Shown: positions 22,412 to 33,795 of the stretch, piece after piece
How the letters are laid out: each line of letters opens with the position of its first letter
Position numbering within the stretch: the stretch's first letter is position 1
Source: Heterohyrax brucei
Lineage: Eukaryota > Chordata > Mammalia > Hyracoidea > Procaviidae
Reading direction: 5' to 3'
DNA: 64,000 nucleotides
Assembly: GCA_028571685.1 (NCBI GenBank)
Contig: CM053154.1
Location: forward strand, 16,586,001-16,650,000
Notes under the pieces: model-generated
The model's input: only the letters and a program-made list of their open reading frames with translations
The model's database searches: none
Told to the model about the DNA's origin: nothing
Made by a program: the position numbers and the translations under genes

Positions 22412-24149
22412 ACAGTACTCCTCCATTTTATTTAAAGTATCATTTTGAAATTGAATTTATACTACCAAATATAAGGAATTTGGGTTTAAAATAGAAATTT
22501 AATATAAATATTGTTGCCAGTGGGCTCATTAGATAGCAGAAATTTCTGTCCATTCTTCTAAAGACTTTCTCTTGGATTTCTTAGTTGAAAAAAGAAAGAG
22601 AAAGAAAGAAACCTCAGGGTGGTAACACCTGGATTCAAGTTTTGTGGTATCTGATACTTAAGCAACTTTGGAGGCCTTTTTCTAGGAAAGGAATACAAAA
22701 CAGAGAAAACCATTATTCAGTATTGTGATAGCTGAGATTATGGGTCCACTTGGCTGGGCCATGATTCTCAACAGTTACATATGATCACTCTCATGGTGGG
22801 ATCTGCTGTGAGTACACTCAAGACACCTGGCACTTTTCCTTTTACCTCTAAGCCCTCAGTATTCTTCATGTCTGTGTAATTTCAGGTACAAATATTTTGG
22901 GAACTTGAAATGTGGGCTATTTAGAAACACTGTTTTCTTAGCTTTGACTGAATCTTCATGAGTTGTGGGAGGGGACGGCTTCCATATATTATTTTTGCAA
23001 CAAAAATCTGAAAAACCAGTATAAATGTCCACAAGAGAGGAAATTATTTTAATTAATTGCTCTGCAAAGTCTCTTCTTTCTCACAGTTGGCAACGTGCCA
23101 CTTTAGTTAATTCCTTTGTTAATATTTTTATCTTATTTAATGGAGACAAGTCATTAGCTAATACTTGTGTTTCATATGTCTGTATTTTTAATTAGAAAAA
23201 CAATACAATTTTGGTTATTTTTGTTAGTACGAAAATAAATGATGCAAAATAACTCATTAAAAGACATTAGAACTTAATATAACAAAGCTAATTTACATAA
23301 CACCTTTCTTCTGTGGAAAACAAAGTACTTTATTTTCTTGTTAATTCTCACAAGAGTATCATAAATTCTACAAGTCTAAATTTAATAGAATAATGCTATA
23401 ATTTCCCTAATTTTAAAATCAAATGGAAACATTATAACCTGGAAAATCATAGTGAGCTAAATTAACAAATTAAAAACTTCCCCAAAGTGTAATTACGATG
23501 AAGAAACAGCCTTTTGACACTGACAGGTGAAGAGGAGAGGACGCATAAATTTAGAATGTCTATGGTTTAGAGTTGCTACTGACAAGTGACAAGATAACTG
23601 TAACGATGCATATTCTCTCACAATCAAGAGAATATTTAACAGATGGATCATCCAAAACTGGACACACATTTGTTCCTTGAAACAAGAAGCCATAATTAGA
23701 TTTAAAAGCCACAAAAATTTACAATGATTTGATAGAGTTTTGATATCCTGACTGCTTAGTTCCAATAATAATGGAGATACACAAACCTATCAACACATAA
23801 AGTAACAAGCTGAAAACAAAACAGGTTCCTCAACATCTCCAAAAGAGCAGTGAGGATATATAATATTTATAGTAATAAAATGGCCATCATTTATCCATTT
23901 TTAGCCATGGTTAGTGTTTTATTAGTTCTATTTCTCATAACACTTAGCAATATAGATATTATTACCCCTAGCTTACAGATGCAGATACATGAAGCAGAAA
24001 AAGATTAGGTAACATGTCCAAAGTCACAGAAAATTAGGTATTATCCAAAGGGATAGAAAATGAAAGAGGTAAGATATAAATCAGAGGTTTTCCAGAAGAA
24101 ACATTTTGAGATTCAAACGATCAGGCAAAAAATTAATTCCTGAGCATAA
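22412..24149. other. Gene-free, AT-rich; short GA tract
   Basis: A GAAA/GAAAGAAA tract lies at about 22588-22610. Text at 22735-22860 (CCACTTGGCTGGGCCATGAT) may be an old LTR or DNA-transposon relic but is too diverged to name. No gene is supported. Confidence 0.45.
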
Positions 24150-24925
24150 TCAGTATTAGGATCGAGGAAGACTTATTAACAGCATGCATTATGCAGATGA
24201 CATAACCCTACCTGCTGAAAGTGATGAAGAAGAAACAGTGATGAAGAACACAGACTACAGCATTCAGTATGGACTATACCTCAGTGTAAAGAAAAAACAA
24301 AACTGTCACAACTGAATCAATAATCATGATACATGGTGAAAAGACTGAAGTTGTCAAGCATTTAATTTTACTTGCATCTACAACCAATGCCCATGGAAGC
24401 AGTAGCCAACAAATCAAACAACATACTGCATTTAACAAATCCACTGCCAAAAGCCTGTTTCAAGTGTTCAAAGCAAAGATTCACTTCAGGGATTAAAGAG
24501 TGCTTGACCCAGCCATGAGATTTTCAGTTTATTCACATGCCTGCAGAAGCTGGACAGTGGATTAGGAAGTCCCAAGAAACGATGCCTTTGTGTTATGGTG
24601 TTGGCGAAGAATACTGAAAATACCATGCACTGTCAGAAGAATGGACAACTCTGTCTTGGAAGTACAGCCAGAACGGCCCTCAGAAACAAGGATGGTAAGA
24701 CTACATCTCTCACACTTTGGACGTGTTATCAGGAGGGACCAGTTCCTGGAGAAGGACATCATGGTGGGCAGAAGGTCAGATAAGGAAGAAGACTCTCAGT
24801 GAGATGAATTTACATGGTGACTGCAACAGTGGGTTCAATCATAGCAACAATTGTGAGGATGGTTCAGGATCACATTATTTCCTTCTGCTGTCCTTCAGGT
24901 CGCTACCAGTTGCAACTAAATGGCA
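24150..24925 (+). mobile_element. RTE 3' half
   Basis: Runs from just before RT motif C to the 3' tail (CTAAATGGCACTTAACAAG). Open stretches at 24590-24802 and 24717-24983 are the C-terminal blocks in shifted frames. It is followed after about 90 bases by another RTE 3' end in the same orientation. Confidence 0.88.
24160..24560 (+). pseudogene. RTE reverse transcriptase remnant with intact YADD
   Basis: TATGCAGATGAC at 24190-24201 encodes YADD in an MHYADDITLPAESD context (RT motif C). Downstream, the FILL-TTNAHGSSS-like block is present with substitutions. Stops occur within 150 bases, so no functional product is expected. Confidence 0.72.
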
Positions 24926-25015
24926 CTTAACAAGAATGACCATTAAATACTTCACATATCTTCAGAAATATTCAAACCAGTGAGCTTTAAAAACATTATG
25001 ACTAAGCTCCATCTG

Positions 25016-25514
25016 TATTCAAAAGTAAGAACATCACTTTGAAGACTAAAACGCGCCTGACCCAAGTCATGGTATTTTCAGTCACATCACATGCATGTGA
25101 AATCTGGACAATGAACACAGAAGACAGAAAAAGAACTGATGCCTTTGAGTTGTGGTGTTGGAGAAGAATGTTGAATGAAAAGTGAACTGCTAAAAGAACC
25201 AACACATCTGTTCTGGAGGAAATACAACTAGAGTGCTCCTTGGAAGCGAAGATGGCAAGACTGCGTCTTACATACTTTGGACATGCTGTCAGGAAGGATC
25301 AGTCCCCGGAGAAGGACATCATGCTTGGTGTAGTGGAGAGTCAGTGAAAAAGAGGAAGACCCTCAACAAGATGGATTGATACAGTGGCCACAACAATGGG
25401 CTTAAGCATAAAAAATGATTGTGGACATGGCACAAGACAGGGCAGTGTTTCGTTCTGTTGTTCACAGGGTAGCTATGAGTTGGAACCGACTTGATGGCAC
25501 CTAACAACAACAAC
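25016..25514 (+). mobile_element. RTE 3' end, 5'-truncated
   Basis: Starts within the SKD-TLKTK block (AGAACATCACTTTGAAGAC) and ends with GGCACCTAACAACAACAAC. It is less diverged near its tail than its upstream neighbour, suggesting a separate and later insertion. Confidence 0.88.
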
Positions 25515-26391
25515 CACAAGCTCCATCTAGAATTAGAACCTCCAAGAGTGGTCCTTGGAAATGCACAGTACGAGAACAAACACAACCCTCCTCAGGTGAC
25601 TCCGTGGAGCACCCAGCACTGAGGTCCAGCGTGATGAATTAAATGAAACTGGTTAAGCACAGTAAGGTCAGTGATAGAGACCACAGTAAGGTGAAATAGT
25701 GAGAAATGGAGAAGATGTCAGGTAAATATAGGCACTGACAGATGAGACTTGTTACGAGATGACAGAATGCATTAAAAAAATTCTGGGGAGGAGATCACTA
25801 TGAACAAAGGCATTCATACTGGAATAAGTCTACTGCAAAGAAAGGAAAAGTAAGAAGGAGAATGAGTTGGGGAGCGTAGTCAAAGAAGTGCTAGTAAGCT
25901 GTTATCGGGCTTTGATGTGGCAGCCAGCAGGGACTCTTACCAACTTATAATTACAGGGAGGGAACTGAAGAAAGTGCTAGTCTATCGTAAGAAGTCACCC
26001 CTTGGGATGCATGATCCATGGGACAGGGAGCACAAGCAAGGCACATAACTACAATGTTTCTATTCTTGAGCCCAGGTCAGTGACAGCATTGACACAAATT
26101 GGGCTGTTTGGAAGGAAAACCAGTTTTGGAAGAGAAAATGGTGCTGGTTTAATGTGTACTGAACAAACAAATGAAAACAACAATAAAGTGATCTGGAACT
26201 GAGTTGTAAGGAGAATTGAACGGTAACGCTTCAAGGACATGGAGTTGGAACAACTGTACAGTAAGGGAACAAAATGCCCACATTTAATAAATAAATCAAT
26301 GAGAACTGTTGGAGCTGAATGCTGAAGCATTAAGAAGAGACAAACTCTCAGGACACCATCAGTCATCAGATAAAAGCAATAAATCAATAAA
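25515..26391. other. Gene-free, no feature recognised
   Basis: The minus frame 26049-26417 (122 codons) has a cysteine- and leucine-rich composition but no recognised domain, and it overlaps a SINE. It is treated as a chance ORF. Confidence 0.5.
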
Positions 26392-26610
26392 TGAAACCAA
26401 AAATCAATTGCTATCAAGTCAGTTCCAACTTCCCAGCAACTCCAGGTATGTCAGAGTAGAACTGTGCTCTGTAGAAAATTGTGCTCAGTAGCTGATTTTC
26501 TGGGAGGTAGACCACCACACCTTTTTTCTGACACACCTCTGGACAGATCTGGACATCTAACTTACTGAATAGCAGCTGACTGTGTTCACTCTGCCACCCA
26601 GAGGCTCCAG
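26392..26610 (-). mobile_element. AfroSINE, long diverged variant
   Basis: ATGAAACCAAAAATCAATTG tail, CAGAGTAGAACTGTGCTCTG middle and a GCCACCCAGAGGCTCC head. The middle is longer than in standard copies. Confidence 0.75.
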
Positions 26611-26649
26611 CATCAGAGCTGTGTGTCACACCATTTTCATATAATTGTT

Positions 26650-26855
26650 ATAATCCTTTGCAACTGTGAAGGGCTTCATGGCCTAACATATTAATTTTTA
26701 CAATCATCCAATGATGTAGAAAGAGCAAATGCTATTACCCACACTTTTCAGAAAAGTCAATTGCATCTCAGAGTTTATGTGACTTCCCCAAGGTGACACA
26801 ACCAGTAATGACGAGATCCTGCACTCAAATCCAAGTCTCTTGACATCTATTCATT
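26650..26855 (+). mobile_element. MIR SINE
   Basis: CCAATGATGTAGAAAGAGCA, GAAAAGTCAATTGCATCTCA and GACTTCCCCAAGGTGACACA follow the MIR core order. Confidence 0.75.
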
Positions 26856-27082
26856 TACCAGTTGATTGTTAGAGAAGATTCTGTCTGGTAGGTCATAATA
26901 GGTCTGAAGACTAAGCATCCACAAACTGGCAAGGAAAAAGCAGAGCAGAAAGCATTTTTTCCAATTGATTCCCACTTCATATATTCACTCTATTCTTTTC
27001 CCTCCACACGGAAAATTAAACTTATCATTATTACTACAATGTAAAATGTTGAAGATTCACTACAACACTGAAAAAAAAAATA

Positions 27083-27215
27083 AATTCCCACTCATGTCCA
27101 CTGAGTTCACTCTAACTCACAGCAACACTACAGTACAAAACAATAACAACAACAAAAAACCCACTGGTATTGAGTCGAATCCGACTCATAGTGACTTTAT
27201 AGGACAGAGTAGTTT
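27083..27215 (-). mobile_element. Two AfroSINE/RTE-type tail fragments
   Basis: 27083-27135 (GAGTTCACTCTAACTCACAG) and 27158-27215 (GTATTGAGTCGAATCCGACT) are two short minus-strand tails separated by a CAATAACAACAACAAA stretch. Neither has a SINE head. Confidence 0.65.
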
Positions 27216-27417
27216 ATTGAATACTTATTCTAAAAGCTGAGTTTACAGCAGGGAACTAAGCAACGACAAATCTCTACCTTTCAGAGCTTACATTCTGATG
27301 TGGGGCGGGGAGGTGACCATGAGACAAACAGAAAAATACTTAGTATGTTAGATGGTAATAAGAACTTAAGAACAATTTTTTTTTAAAGGAAGGTTAATAG
27401 GGTGAATTCAGCAAGAG

Positions 27418-27580
27418 TATTCACTAAAGCACTGTTTGTAATAGCTACAGATTAGAAAGAGCCTAATTATCCATCAGTGGTGGACCAGCTAACTAAATGA
27501 CATTATTATGAAACACTATACGGCCATTAAAAATAAAGTAATTGCACAAGTATATTCAAGCTACAGAAGGTTTAAAAAAG
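27418..27580 (+). mobile_element. Old L1 ORF2 3' fragment
   Basis: TGTTTGTAATAGCTACAGAT and AATTATCCATCAGTGGTGGA followed by AACACTATACGGCCATTAAA match the L1 ORF2 region upstream of the C-terminus. It is far more diverged than the L1s at 42316 and 45512. Confidence 0.7.
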
Positions 27581-27582
27581 GG

Positions 27583-27603
27583 ATATACACACACACACAC
27601 ACA
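27583..27603. repeat. (AC)n microsatellite
   Basis: About ten AC units at the junction between the old L1 fragment and the following AfroSINE. Confidence 0.9.
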
Positions 27604-27605
27604 TA

Positions 27606-27806
27606 AGGGGCCTGGTGGAGCAATGGTTAAGTGCTCAGCTGTAAAGCCAAAGATGGGTGTTTTGAACCCACCAGTGGCTTCACTGGAGAAAAAGACTGGT
27701 AGTCTGCTGCTGTAAAAGATTATAGCCTAGGAACCCTATGGAGCAGTTCCACTCTATCCACAGGGTCACTATGAGTTGGAATTGATGCATAGCACACAAC
27801 AACAAT
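27606..27806 (+). mobile_element. AfroSINE, insert-bearing variant
   Basis: GGCCTGGTGGAGCAATGG head and GTAGTCTGCTGCTGTAAAAG insert. The tail ends CATAGCACACAACAACAAT, closer to the RTE ending than to the usual GGGTTTGG ending. Confidence 0.88.
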
Positions 27807-27817
27807 ATGTACATTTA

Positions 27818-27987
27818 CAACACCAAAACAAAACCCACTACAGTCAAGTTGATTCCAATTCACTGAGACCCTACAGGACAGAGTAGAACTGCTCCACAGA
27901 GTTTCCAAGCACCACCTGGCAGATCTGAATTACTGACCTTTTGGTTAGCAGACATAGCACTTAACAACAATGCCACCAGGGTTTCAT
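27818..27987 (-). mobile_element. AfroSINE
   Basis: AAACCCACTACAGTCAAGTT tail, CAGAGTAGAACTGCTCCACA middle and a TGCCACCAGGGTTTC head. It is the middle one of three consecutive SINEs. Confidence 0.93.
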
Positions 27988-28004
27988 GTACATGTACATA
28001 CATA

Positions 28005-28172
28005 CACAAAACCCAAACCCACTGCCGTTGAGTCGATTGTGACTCACAGCAACCCTATAGGACACAACAGAACTGCCCCATAGAGTTTCCAAGGAGCACC
28101 TGGCAGATTTGAACTGATGACCTTTTGGTTAGCAGACGTAGCACTTAACCACTATGCCACCAGGGTTTCCAT
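28005..28172 (-). mobile_element. AfroSINE, near-consensus
   Basis: AACCCACTGCCGTTGAGTCG tail with CpGs retained, then CCTATAGGACACAACAGAAC and a CCACTATGCCACCAGGGTTT head. It is one of the best reference copies in the window. Confidence 0.95.
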
Positions 28173-28289
28173 GCACACATACAGATACATGTACTATATA
28201 TGTACACACGTTGTTAATTACTATGAAACAAAGGTTTACAGAGTAATCTCCTTTGTGAGGCAGGAATGGGGAAAGAGTCCTAGCATTTT

Positions 28290-28935
28290 ATGTTTAGGAT
28301 ATAAAGCCCAGGAGCATAGGGATTTTGTCTGTGTTTTCAATGCCGAGTCATGAACAACGCATGACACACAGCTGGAAGCTGCGTGTTCTCTGAATAAATG
28401 AATGAACAAGCAGACTTCCGTTTCTCCTACTTCCCCTCTGACCTAACAGCCTCCTAACATACTTCTCTGCCTTCAGTCCTTTTCCTCCAATTTATTCCCT
28501 ATAATACTGCCAGAGAGATTTATCTGAACACCAGTGAGTGGGGTTCAAATATTTCCTCCACACGCCCGCTGCCTACAGGAGTACGGCTACCTGTGCTAAC
28601 TTTCCCCGTTCCTGTTTCAGGGATGTCAACACCATCGTGCTTCTTCTTAAGGACCTTCCTAGGCAAATATTGCCCTCTTGTTGAAACAGTTATCCACTTC
28701 TGCTCCAAGCATAATTACTACCTCCTTTCTCTCTGCTCTCTGAGAATTTGTACACCTCTTTATTGTCATGCCACACTGTCCACTGTGTTGGTGTCTCTCT
28801 CTCCACAGATTCTGGGAGTTCAAGCTCAAGGTTTGAGTTTTGCTTATCTCTGTATTTTCAGTTTAGCACAGTGCCAAGCCTGTGAAGGTGTTTAACAAGT
28901 CTTTCAGAATGATGACTAGATGAACGAATAAATAC
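28290..28935 (+). mobile_element. L2 fragments in tandem
   Basis: 28290-28425 is an L2 3' end (GGAGCATAGGGATTTTGTCT, then TGAATAAATGAATGAAC). 28430-28935 is a longer L2 piece that ends with TTTAGCACAGTGCCAAGCC. Both are plus strand. Confidence 0.65.
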
Positions 28936-30309
28936 ATCAATTCTTGGAAAAATCCTAAGCTCTTGACACCAAAAGCAGACAGTAGGAGCATGAAATGGTA
29001 TACGTGAAACGGAAAAATACACTTGTTGATAAGCACTGGAGTACAATATATTTGTTGCACAATTTTTCTAGCTTGTACAAATAATTTGAATCCCCCATTT
29101 CCCCTTTGATACAGAGAATGAAGTGGTGTCGGAAGGGGGAGTTGGGGCAGGGGTTGCTGTGGGCCGAGCTGAGGCTGCTGGTGCGCAGGTGGGACAACCT
29201 CTGCACACCAGGAGACGGCAGCTCTGGGCGGCGGGGACAGGGCAGGGGGAGAACAGAAGAGCAGAGCAGACATTAACACAGGCGCAGGGACACCGTCTTT
29301 GTGCCGAGGGCAGGGAGGAGAGAAAGCACACAACGTTAATCAGGAGTCTGAAAAGAAGGAAGGAAAAGGGTTAAGAACGCATCAGTGTTTCCAGTATCTA
29401 CAAACAGGTTAAGTTGCTAATGCCTTTAACACATATTTTCATGTTATTTGTGACCAATTTCAAGCACTTCAAATAATGTCCTATTGTAAGAGAATAAAAG
29501 TTCTCAGAAAAGCAGCCTCTTGCTATCCTTTTCACCTTTTTCTTGAAAACGTGAATTACTTTTACTTTCTTTTACTACAGAGCTCTCACAGTAGAGTCTT
29601 TGAAACTCTGCCTCAAACAGGTCAGAGACTTACTTCCCTGGTGGGGCTGTATAGCCCTGAAAGCCTGCCCGTGTTTTCTCATGACTTGGCTCCTCGGGAG
29701 ACCTCCCATGGATCATTTCTCTTAGTAAAAAAGAATCCATTGACTAAGCCTATCCTAAAGCTAACAAACTGAGCTTTCCATGGGGAAAACAACGGCAAAT
29801 TGAGTGCAGCTATTGACCGGCCTTCTGCAGGTAAAAATACAGCAGACGATGCCTTGTGCGATTGACTCTTCAGTTACTGGTCATTTTCACCCTCTGCTGC
29901 TGTTGCTGACAATCTGATAACCTTTCAGAAGAGCAAGACAGAAACATCAGCCACTATCTTGTTTTTGTCATCTGTTATCTGAAATTTATAGAAATATGTT
30001 TCCTTGTCTTGCAGCTAATGAGAAACTAATAAAATAAATGTGTGCTATACATAATGTATAATAAGTACATATAGATACGTTTCATATCGAAAGATGTTTA
30101 AAATTTAATGAGTCCATCACACTAATGATACTCCAAAATTTATATTTATCTTTCTTATAATCAAGGGTCAAAGAATAAAAGGAAAAGATATGCCATAGTA
30201 AGAGATACAATTAAAGTAGAAGTTATTTTATTCTCTATGTAAAACTGTTATTAGATATACTATTTACAGGCATTTTAGTTGTTATTTTTATTTAAGTTCA
30301 GTTTGAATG
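28936..30309. other. Gene-free; GC-rich patch at 29120-29340
   Basis: The minus frame 28863-29333 (156 codons) is the longest in the window. Its C-terminal part runs into L2 and it has no recognised domain. The GC-rich patch is not CpG dense. The 98-codon plus frame at 29476-29772 is likewise unrecognised. Confidence 0.45.
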
Positions 30310-30327
30310 AAAATTATAAACTACATA

Positions 30328-30763
30328 CTGGCGACACAAGAATACAAAGGGATGCACCCTGAGATCTCCATTAAAAGACCACAGTTGATGGTCTACATGC
30401 CTCGGAGTTCACTTGGGAGCATGGCCCCTGGCCCTGATACTGCCCCTGTCCATAAATCATAAGGGAGGTCAACTCTTGGACAGGAATGGATTGGACTTGG
30501 TGACATACAGTGACCATATCATGTGTGTACTTTATGGTTCTATGCAACTACAGAATGTCATTCTGCTGACCTCTTACTGGAGGAACAGGAGTAGGTGGAG
30601 AGGAGAGGACAGGAGATTGTTGGGAGGATAAGACATGTAGGGAGCAGAGAGAAAGAGTGTGCTGTGACTGGGCAGGGAGAGCAATGAGAGCTGCATATAG
30701 GTTGGCATGCAAATTTATATGCCAAGCCAATATGAGAATGTACATTTTCATTTAATCATAATA
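30328..30763 (+). mobile_element. L1 3' UTR insertion with 18 bp target duplication
   Basis: The flanks 30310-30327 and 30764-30781 are identical (AAAATTATAAACTACATA). The insert starts GGCGACACAAGAATACAAAG-like and ends TTTAATCATAATAAAA. Its text matches the 3' UTR of the L1s at 42316 and 45512, so it is a 5'-truncated copy of about 436 bp carrying 3' UTR only. Confidence 0.93.
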
Positions 30764-30781
30764 AAAATTATAAACTACATA

Positions 30782-31351
30782 TATATATATTTTACGCTGA
30801 ATTTGGTTTTTTGAGAGAGGAAAATGTCATCACAGGGGTAAAAACCTATGAGGTATTACTACATGAATTAGAGAGAAAAAAAAAGAAAATAGAAATGTGT
30901 TTTCTCTCCCTAAAATTCAGTTATTTGTAAAAAAAAAAAGGAAAGAACCAAATATCTTTAGTGTAAGTTTAGCAATTTTTGTTTTGCAAGAAGAGTAATG
31001 TAAACAGTGTTTTACGGGTAGCATTAATTGAACAAATCACACGTAACAAGATATACGCAAAATATATATACTGTTTCCTTACTGTGACAAAAATTCACAT
31101 CTTTATTTCTATAAGTTTTTACTGGACTAATTTTATATGTTCTCAATCATAAAATGCTACTTAAATATTCAGTGGCTATATCATAAAATGTCTTAAAAGT
31201 CATCATCTTTACTTTTTAGTATTCACTTGGCTCATTAGGTAAACACATATTAATCAGATCCTAAATTATTAAATCTTGCTGTGCAACAGTGTAAAGCCGA
31301 TGTCCTAGAAGAGATGAACTTATCCTGGAGAGGACATTTAGCAATGTCTGA
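30782..31351. other. Gene-free AT-rich DNA
   Basis: It begins with a short TA repeat (30780-30792) and has an A run at about 30928-30940. No gene or repeat family is supported. Confidence 0.5.
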
Positions 31352-31513
31352 AGGCATTCTGCCACTGACCTCGAGTGGATCCCGACTCAGTGACTCTGTA
31401 AGTCAGAATAGAACTGCCCATAGAGTTTTCAAGGAGCAGCTGGTGTATGTGAACTGCCAACCTTTTGGTTAGCAGATGTAGCACTTAACCACTATACCAC
31501 CAGGGTTTCCATA
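31352..31513 (-). mobile_element. AfroSINE
   Basis: CTGCCACTGACCTCGAGTGG tail, TTTTGGTTAGCAGATGTAGC and an ACCACCAGGGTTTCCATAAG head. Confidence 0.92.
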
Positions 31514-31591
31514 AGAGCTCTCTGGGACTCCTTGTTGAGGAATCCAAACGCCAGTTTCCTGTGTGACAAGCAGGGATACCTAAGGCTATAC

Positions 31592-31690
31592 TATGGAGAA
31601 ATCTGGTGGCTTAGTGGTTAATCATTACACCCGCTCACTGAAAGGTCGGCAGTTCAAATCCTTCAGGTGCTTCTTGGAAACTCTATTATA
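31592..31690 (+). mobile_element. AfroSINE 5' half
   Basis: ATCTGGTGGCTTAGTGGTTA head to CTTCTTGGAAACTCTATT. The 3' half, with the tail needed for retroposition, is absent. Confidence 0.85.
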
Positions 31691-31769
31691 AAACTGATTT
31701 TCTCAAGATTGGACACATTAAGACTAACTACCCAGAACTGTATCTGCACAAACAACAGAGTAAGGATTG

Positions 31770-31920
31770 CTGGCTTACTAAATGGTATGTCAAGCTCATT
31801 TTATTCATCTATTAGACAGAAATACTATAAATGCCTATCTCTTTGAGCTGCTGTAAAAACTGGATGGAGTACGTTTTAAACTCTAATACATATATGTTAT
31901 TATTATTACAATAACAAAAA
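31770..31920 (+). mobile_element. MIR SINE 3' part
   Basis: CTATTAGACAGAAATACTAT and GAGCTGCTGTAAAAACTGGA, then TACATATATGTTATTATTAT, fit the late MIR core and tail. Diverged. Confidence 0.5.
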
Positions 31921-32064
31921 CTTACCATAAAACAGAATTCATTCTGTTTCGTCACTGCACTTAATACAGTAAGAAAATGAACTATCACATTAAAATGTAT
32001 TTTAAACCATAAGAATTGAAATATAAAACCATTTATAGTTAACCAGAAATTTTATTATTATGGA

Positions 32065-32190
32065 TATGTTATTAGTAACATTGACAACTAGCATCTTTGT
32101 ATCTTATTTCATGCTTACTAAATCCTTGAGGGTATGCATTATTATTTCTACTTTCTAGAAGAAAAAAGCTAAGCAGTACACAAACTAATT
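32065..32190 (+). mobile_element. MIR SINE fragment
   Basis: TTATTTCATGCTTACTAAAT, GAGGGTATGCATTATTATTT and CTAGAAGAAAAAAGCTAAGC follow the MIR core. Confidence 0.55.
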
Positions 32191-32969
32191 CACTTAATAT
32201 CCTTTAGGCTTTCCCTTAGCCCTTGACCAAACTCACCCATCCAGCAGAGTCCTTTCTTTAGATAATTCAGTTTATCAAAATGTTGGAAATAATTTTTTTT
32301 CTATAGAATTTTATTGATATGTAAATCAAATAAAATGCAAAGGATGGCCATACATCATGTTGAAAAGACTCCCAATTGTGGGCCAAGGATGATGAGTTAT
32401 AGAGTTTAGGGAGAGCAATCCAGGAATTCCTCTACACACCAAACATTATCGATAGATAAGATAAACAGTACAACTTGCCTAAAAATGTATTATTGTCTTT
32501 CAAATGCATACACTAATATTAGAATAATTAAAAGGCAAACTCATTTTTAAAAAGCAATGCTAATTTTATGCCAGGCTTTGACAATTGAATTTTACTTCAA
32601 TATCTTTAGTTTTAGCTCGTCTTACCATTAATAAAGCAACACCTCCAGTGCAGTTAAAGAGTCTCTGGCGGAGACAAAACAAATTGAATTTTTTTTCCTT
32701 CAATGTAAAACTCTTTCGTTGTAACACTAAATGGTAATGACTGAATAATTACTTGAGCATATGACATATACAAATGTTACAAATACGTTGTGGTGACTTT
32801 TAAAGTTTACGATTGAAATGATTTTGAAGATTGTAAGATCTATGGTTGGAATTATTTTTTATTTTTAGTTTCAAGGTTATACAACATAGATATGCACGTT
32901 GATAACTAACCAACTGGAATTTAGGAATGATCCCTGTAAGTGCCCCTTTATGAAATGATAACGTACAAT
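32191..32969. other. Gene-free AT-rich DNA
   Basis: No feature supported. Confidence 0.5.
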
Positions 32970-32979
32970 AGTACTTAAG

Positions 32980-33075
32980 GCACTCCTTGAATACTCTGGG
33001 GGTCAGTTCTACCCTGGCCCCTAGGGTCGCCATGAGTCGGATCCGACTCGACGACGGCACTTGGCTGGCTGGCTC
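32980..33075 (+). mobile_element. Short CpG-rich SINE 3' end with TGGC-repeat tail
   Basis: A 96 bp insertion flanked by the perfect 10 bp duplication AGTACTTAAG (32970-32979 and 33076-33085). It starts in the SINE middle (GCACTCCTTGAATACTCTG) and contains GGTCGCCATGAGTCGGATCC with its CpGs intact. It ends GGCACTTGGCTGGCTGGCTC instead of the usual GGGTTTGG plus T tail. CpG retention suggests a recent insertion of a distinct subfamily. Confidence 0.9.
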
Positions 33076-33449
33076 AGTACTTAAGTTTGCCTATCTTCAT
33101 CAAGCTCTACCTACTTATAATAACATTAGATATAAACATTTCAGAGGCTGGGCCGTATGACTATGAATTAAAAAAAAGACGGCAAATAGATTCATCTGGA
33201 TAAATACATGCCTTTGTTGTCCTTTTACGGAAAAAATACATATTTGTTGAGAATTCGCTGTCTAGTAAATGCCCACATTAACAAGCTTTATGGAGACTTC
33301 TTAAAAAGTAGACAAGTTGTCATACTACATTGTGCTTGGTTGTGTAAATGTCTGTCTCCACTGCTAGACTACGAGTGTCTTAGTGCTCTCTTCCTTCTCT
33401 GAACTCCCACTGCACCCCTCTTTTGGGCACTTTCACTACCTACTTTAGT

Positions 33450-33795
33450 ACATGCATGCAGAAGTTGACATTAACAAGGAAAACTCAAGAAGGACTGACA
33501 CATGTGAACTGTAGTATTGTCAGTTCATAGTATGGACTGTCAAAAGACTACACCTCATATACTTTAGACATGTTACCAGGAGGGATCAGTTCCTGGAGAA
33601 AGAGTCACGTTTGATAAAGGGGAGGGTCACTGAAAAAGAGTAAGATCCTCAATGGAGTGGTTGACACAGTGGCTACAATAATGGGCTTAAGCACAACTAT
33701 TAGAAGAATGGTACAAAACTGGGCAGTATTCTGTTCTGTTGTACACAAGGTAGCTGTGAGCTAGAACAGGTTCAATGGCACCTAACAACAACAAC
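33450..33795 (+). mobile_element. RTE 3' end, 5'-truncated
   Basis: ATACTTTAGACATGTTACC, AGGGATCAGTTCCTGGAGAA and a GGCACCTAACAACAACAAC tail. L2-like text (GTCTGTCTCCACTGCTAGAC) precedes it at about 33345-33370. Confidence 0.87.

Noticed and set aside
22735-22860. Named LTR or DNA transposon
   Set aside because: A few phrases look familiar, but divergence is too high to assign a family by eye.
26049-26417. 122-codon minus frame as a gene
   Set aside because: No recognisable motif, no conserved start context, and it runs into an AfroSINE.
27583-28172. CRISPR-like array from repeated blocks
   Set aside because: The repeated units are 160-200 bp SINEs in mixed orientation in a mammalian context.
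28863-29333. 156-codon minus-strand open frame as a protein gene
   Set aside because: Its 3' part reads through an L2 fragment, overlapping frames are equally open, and no domain, signal peptide or splice support was seen.
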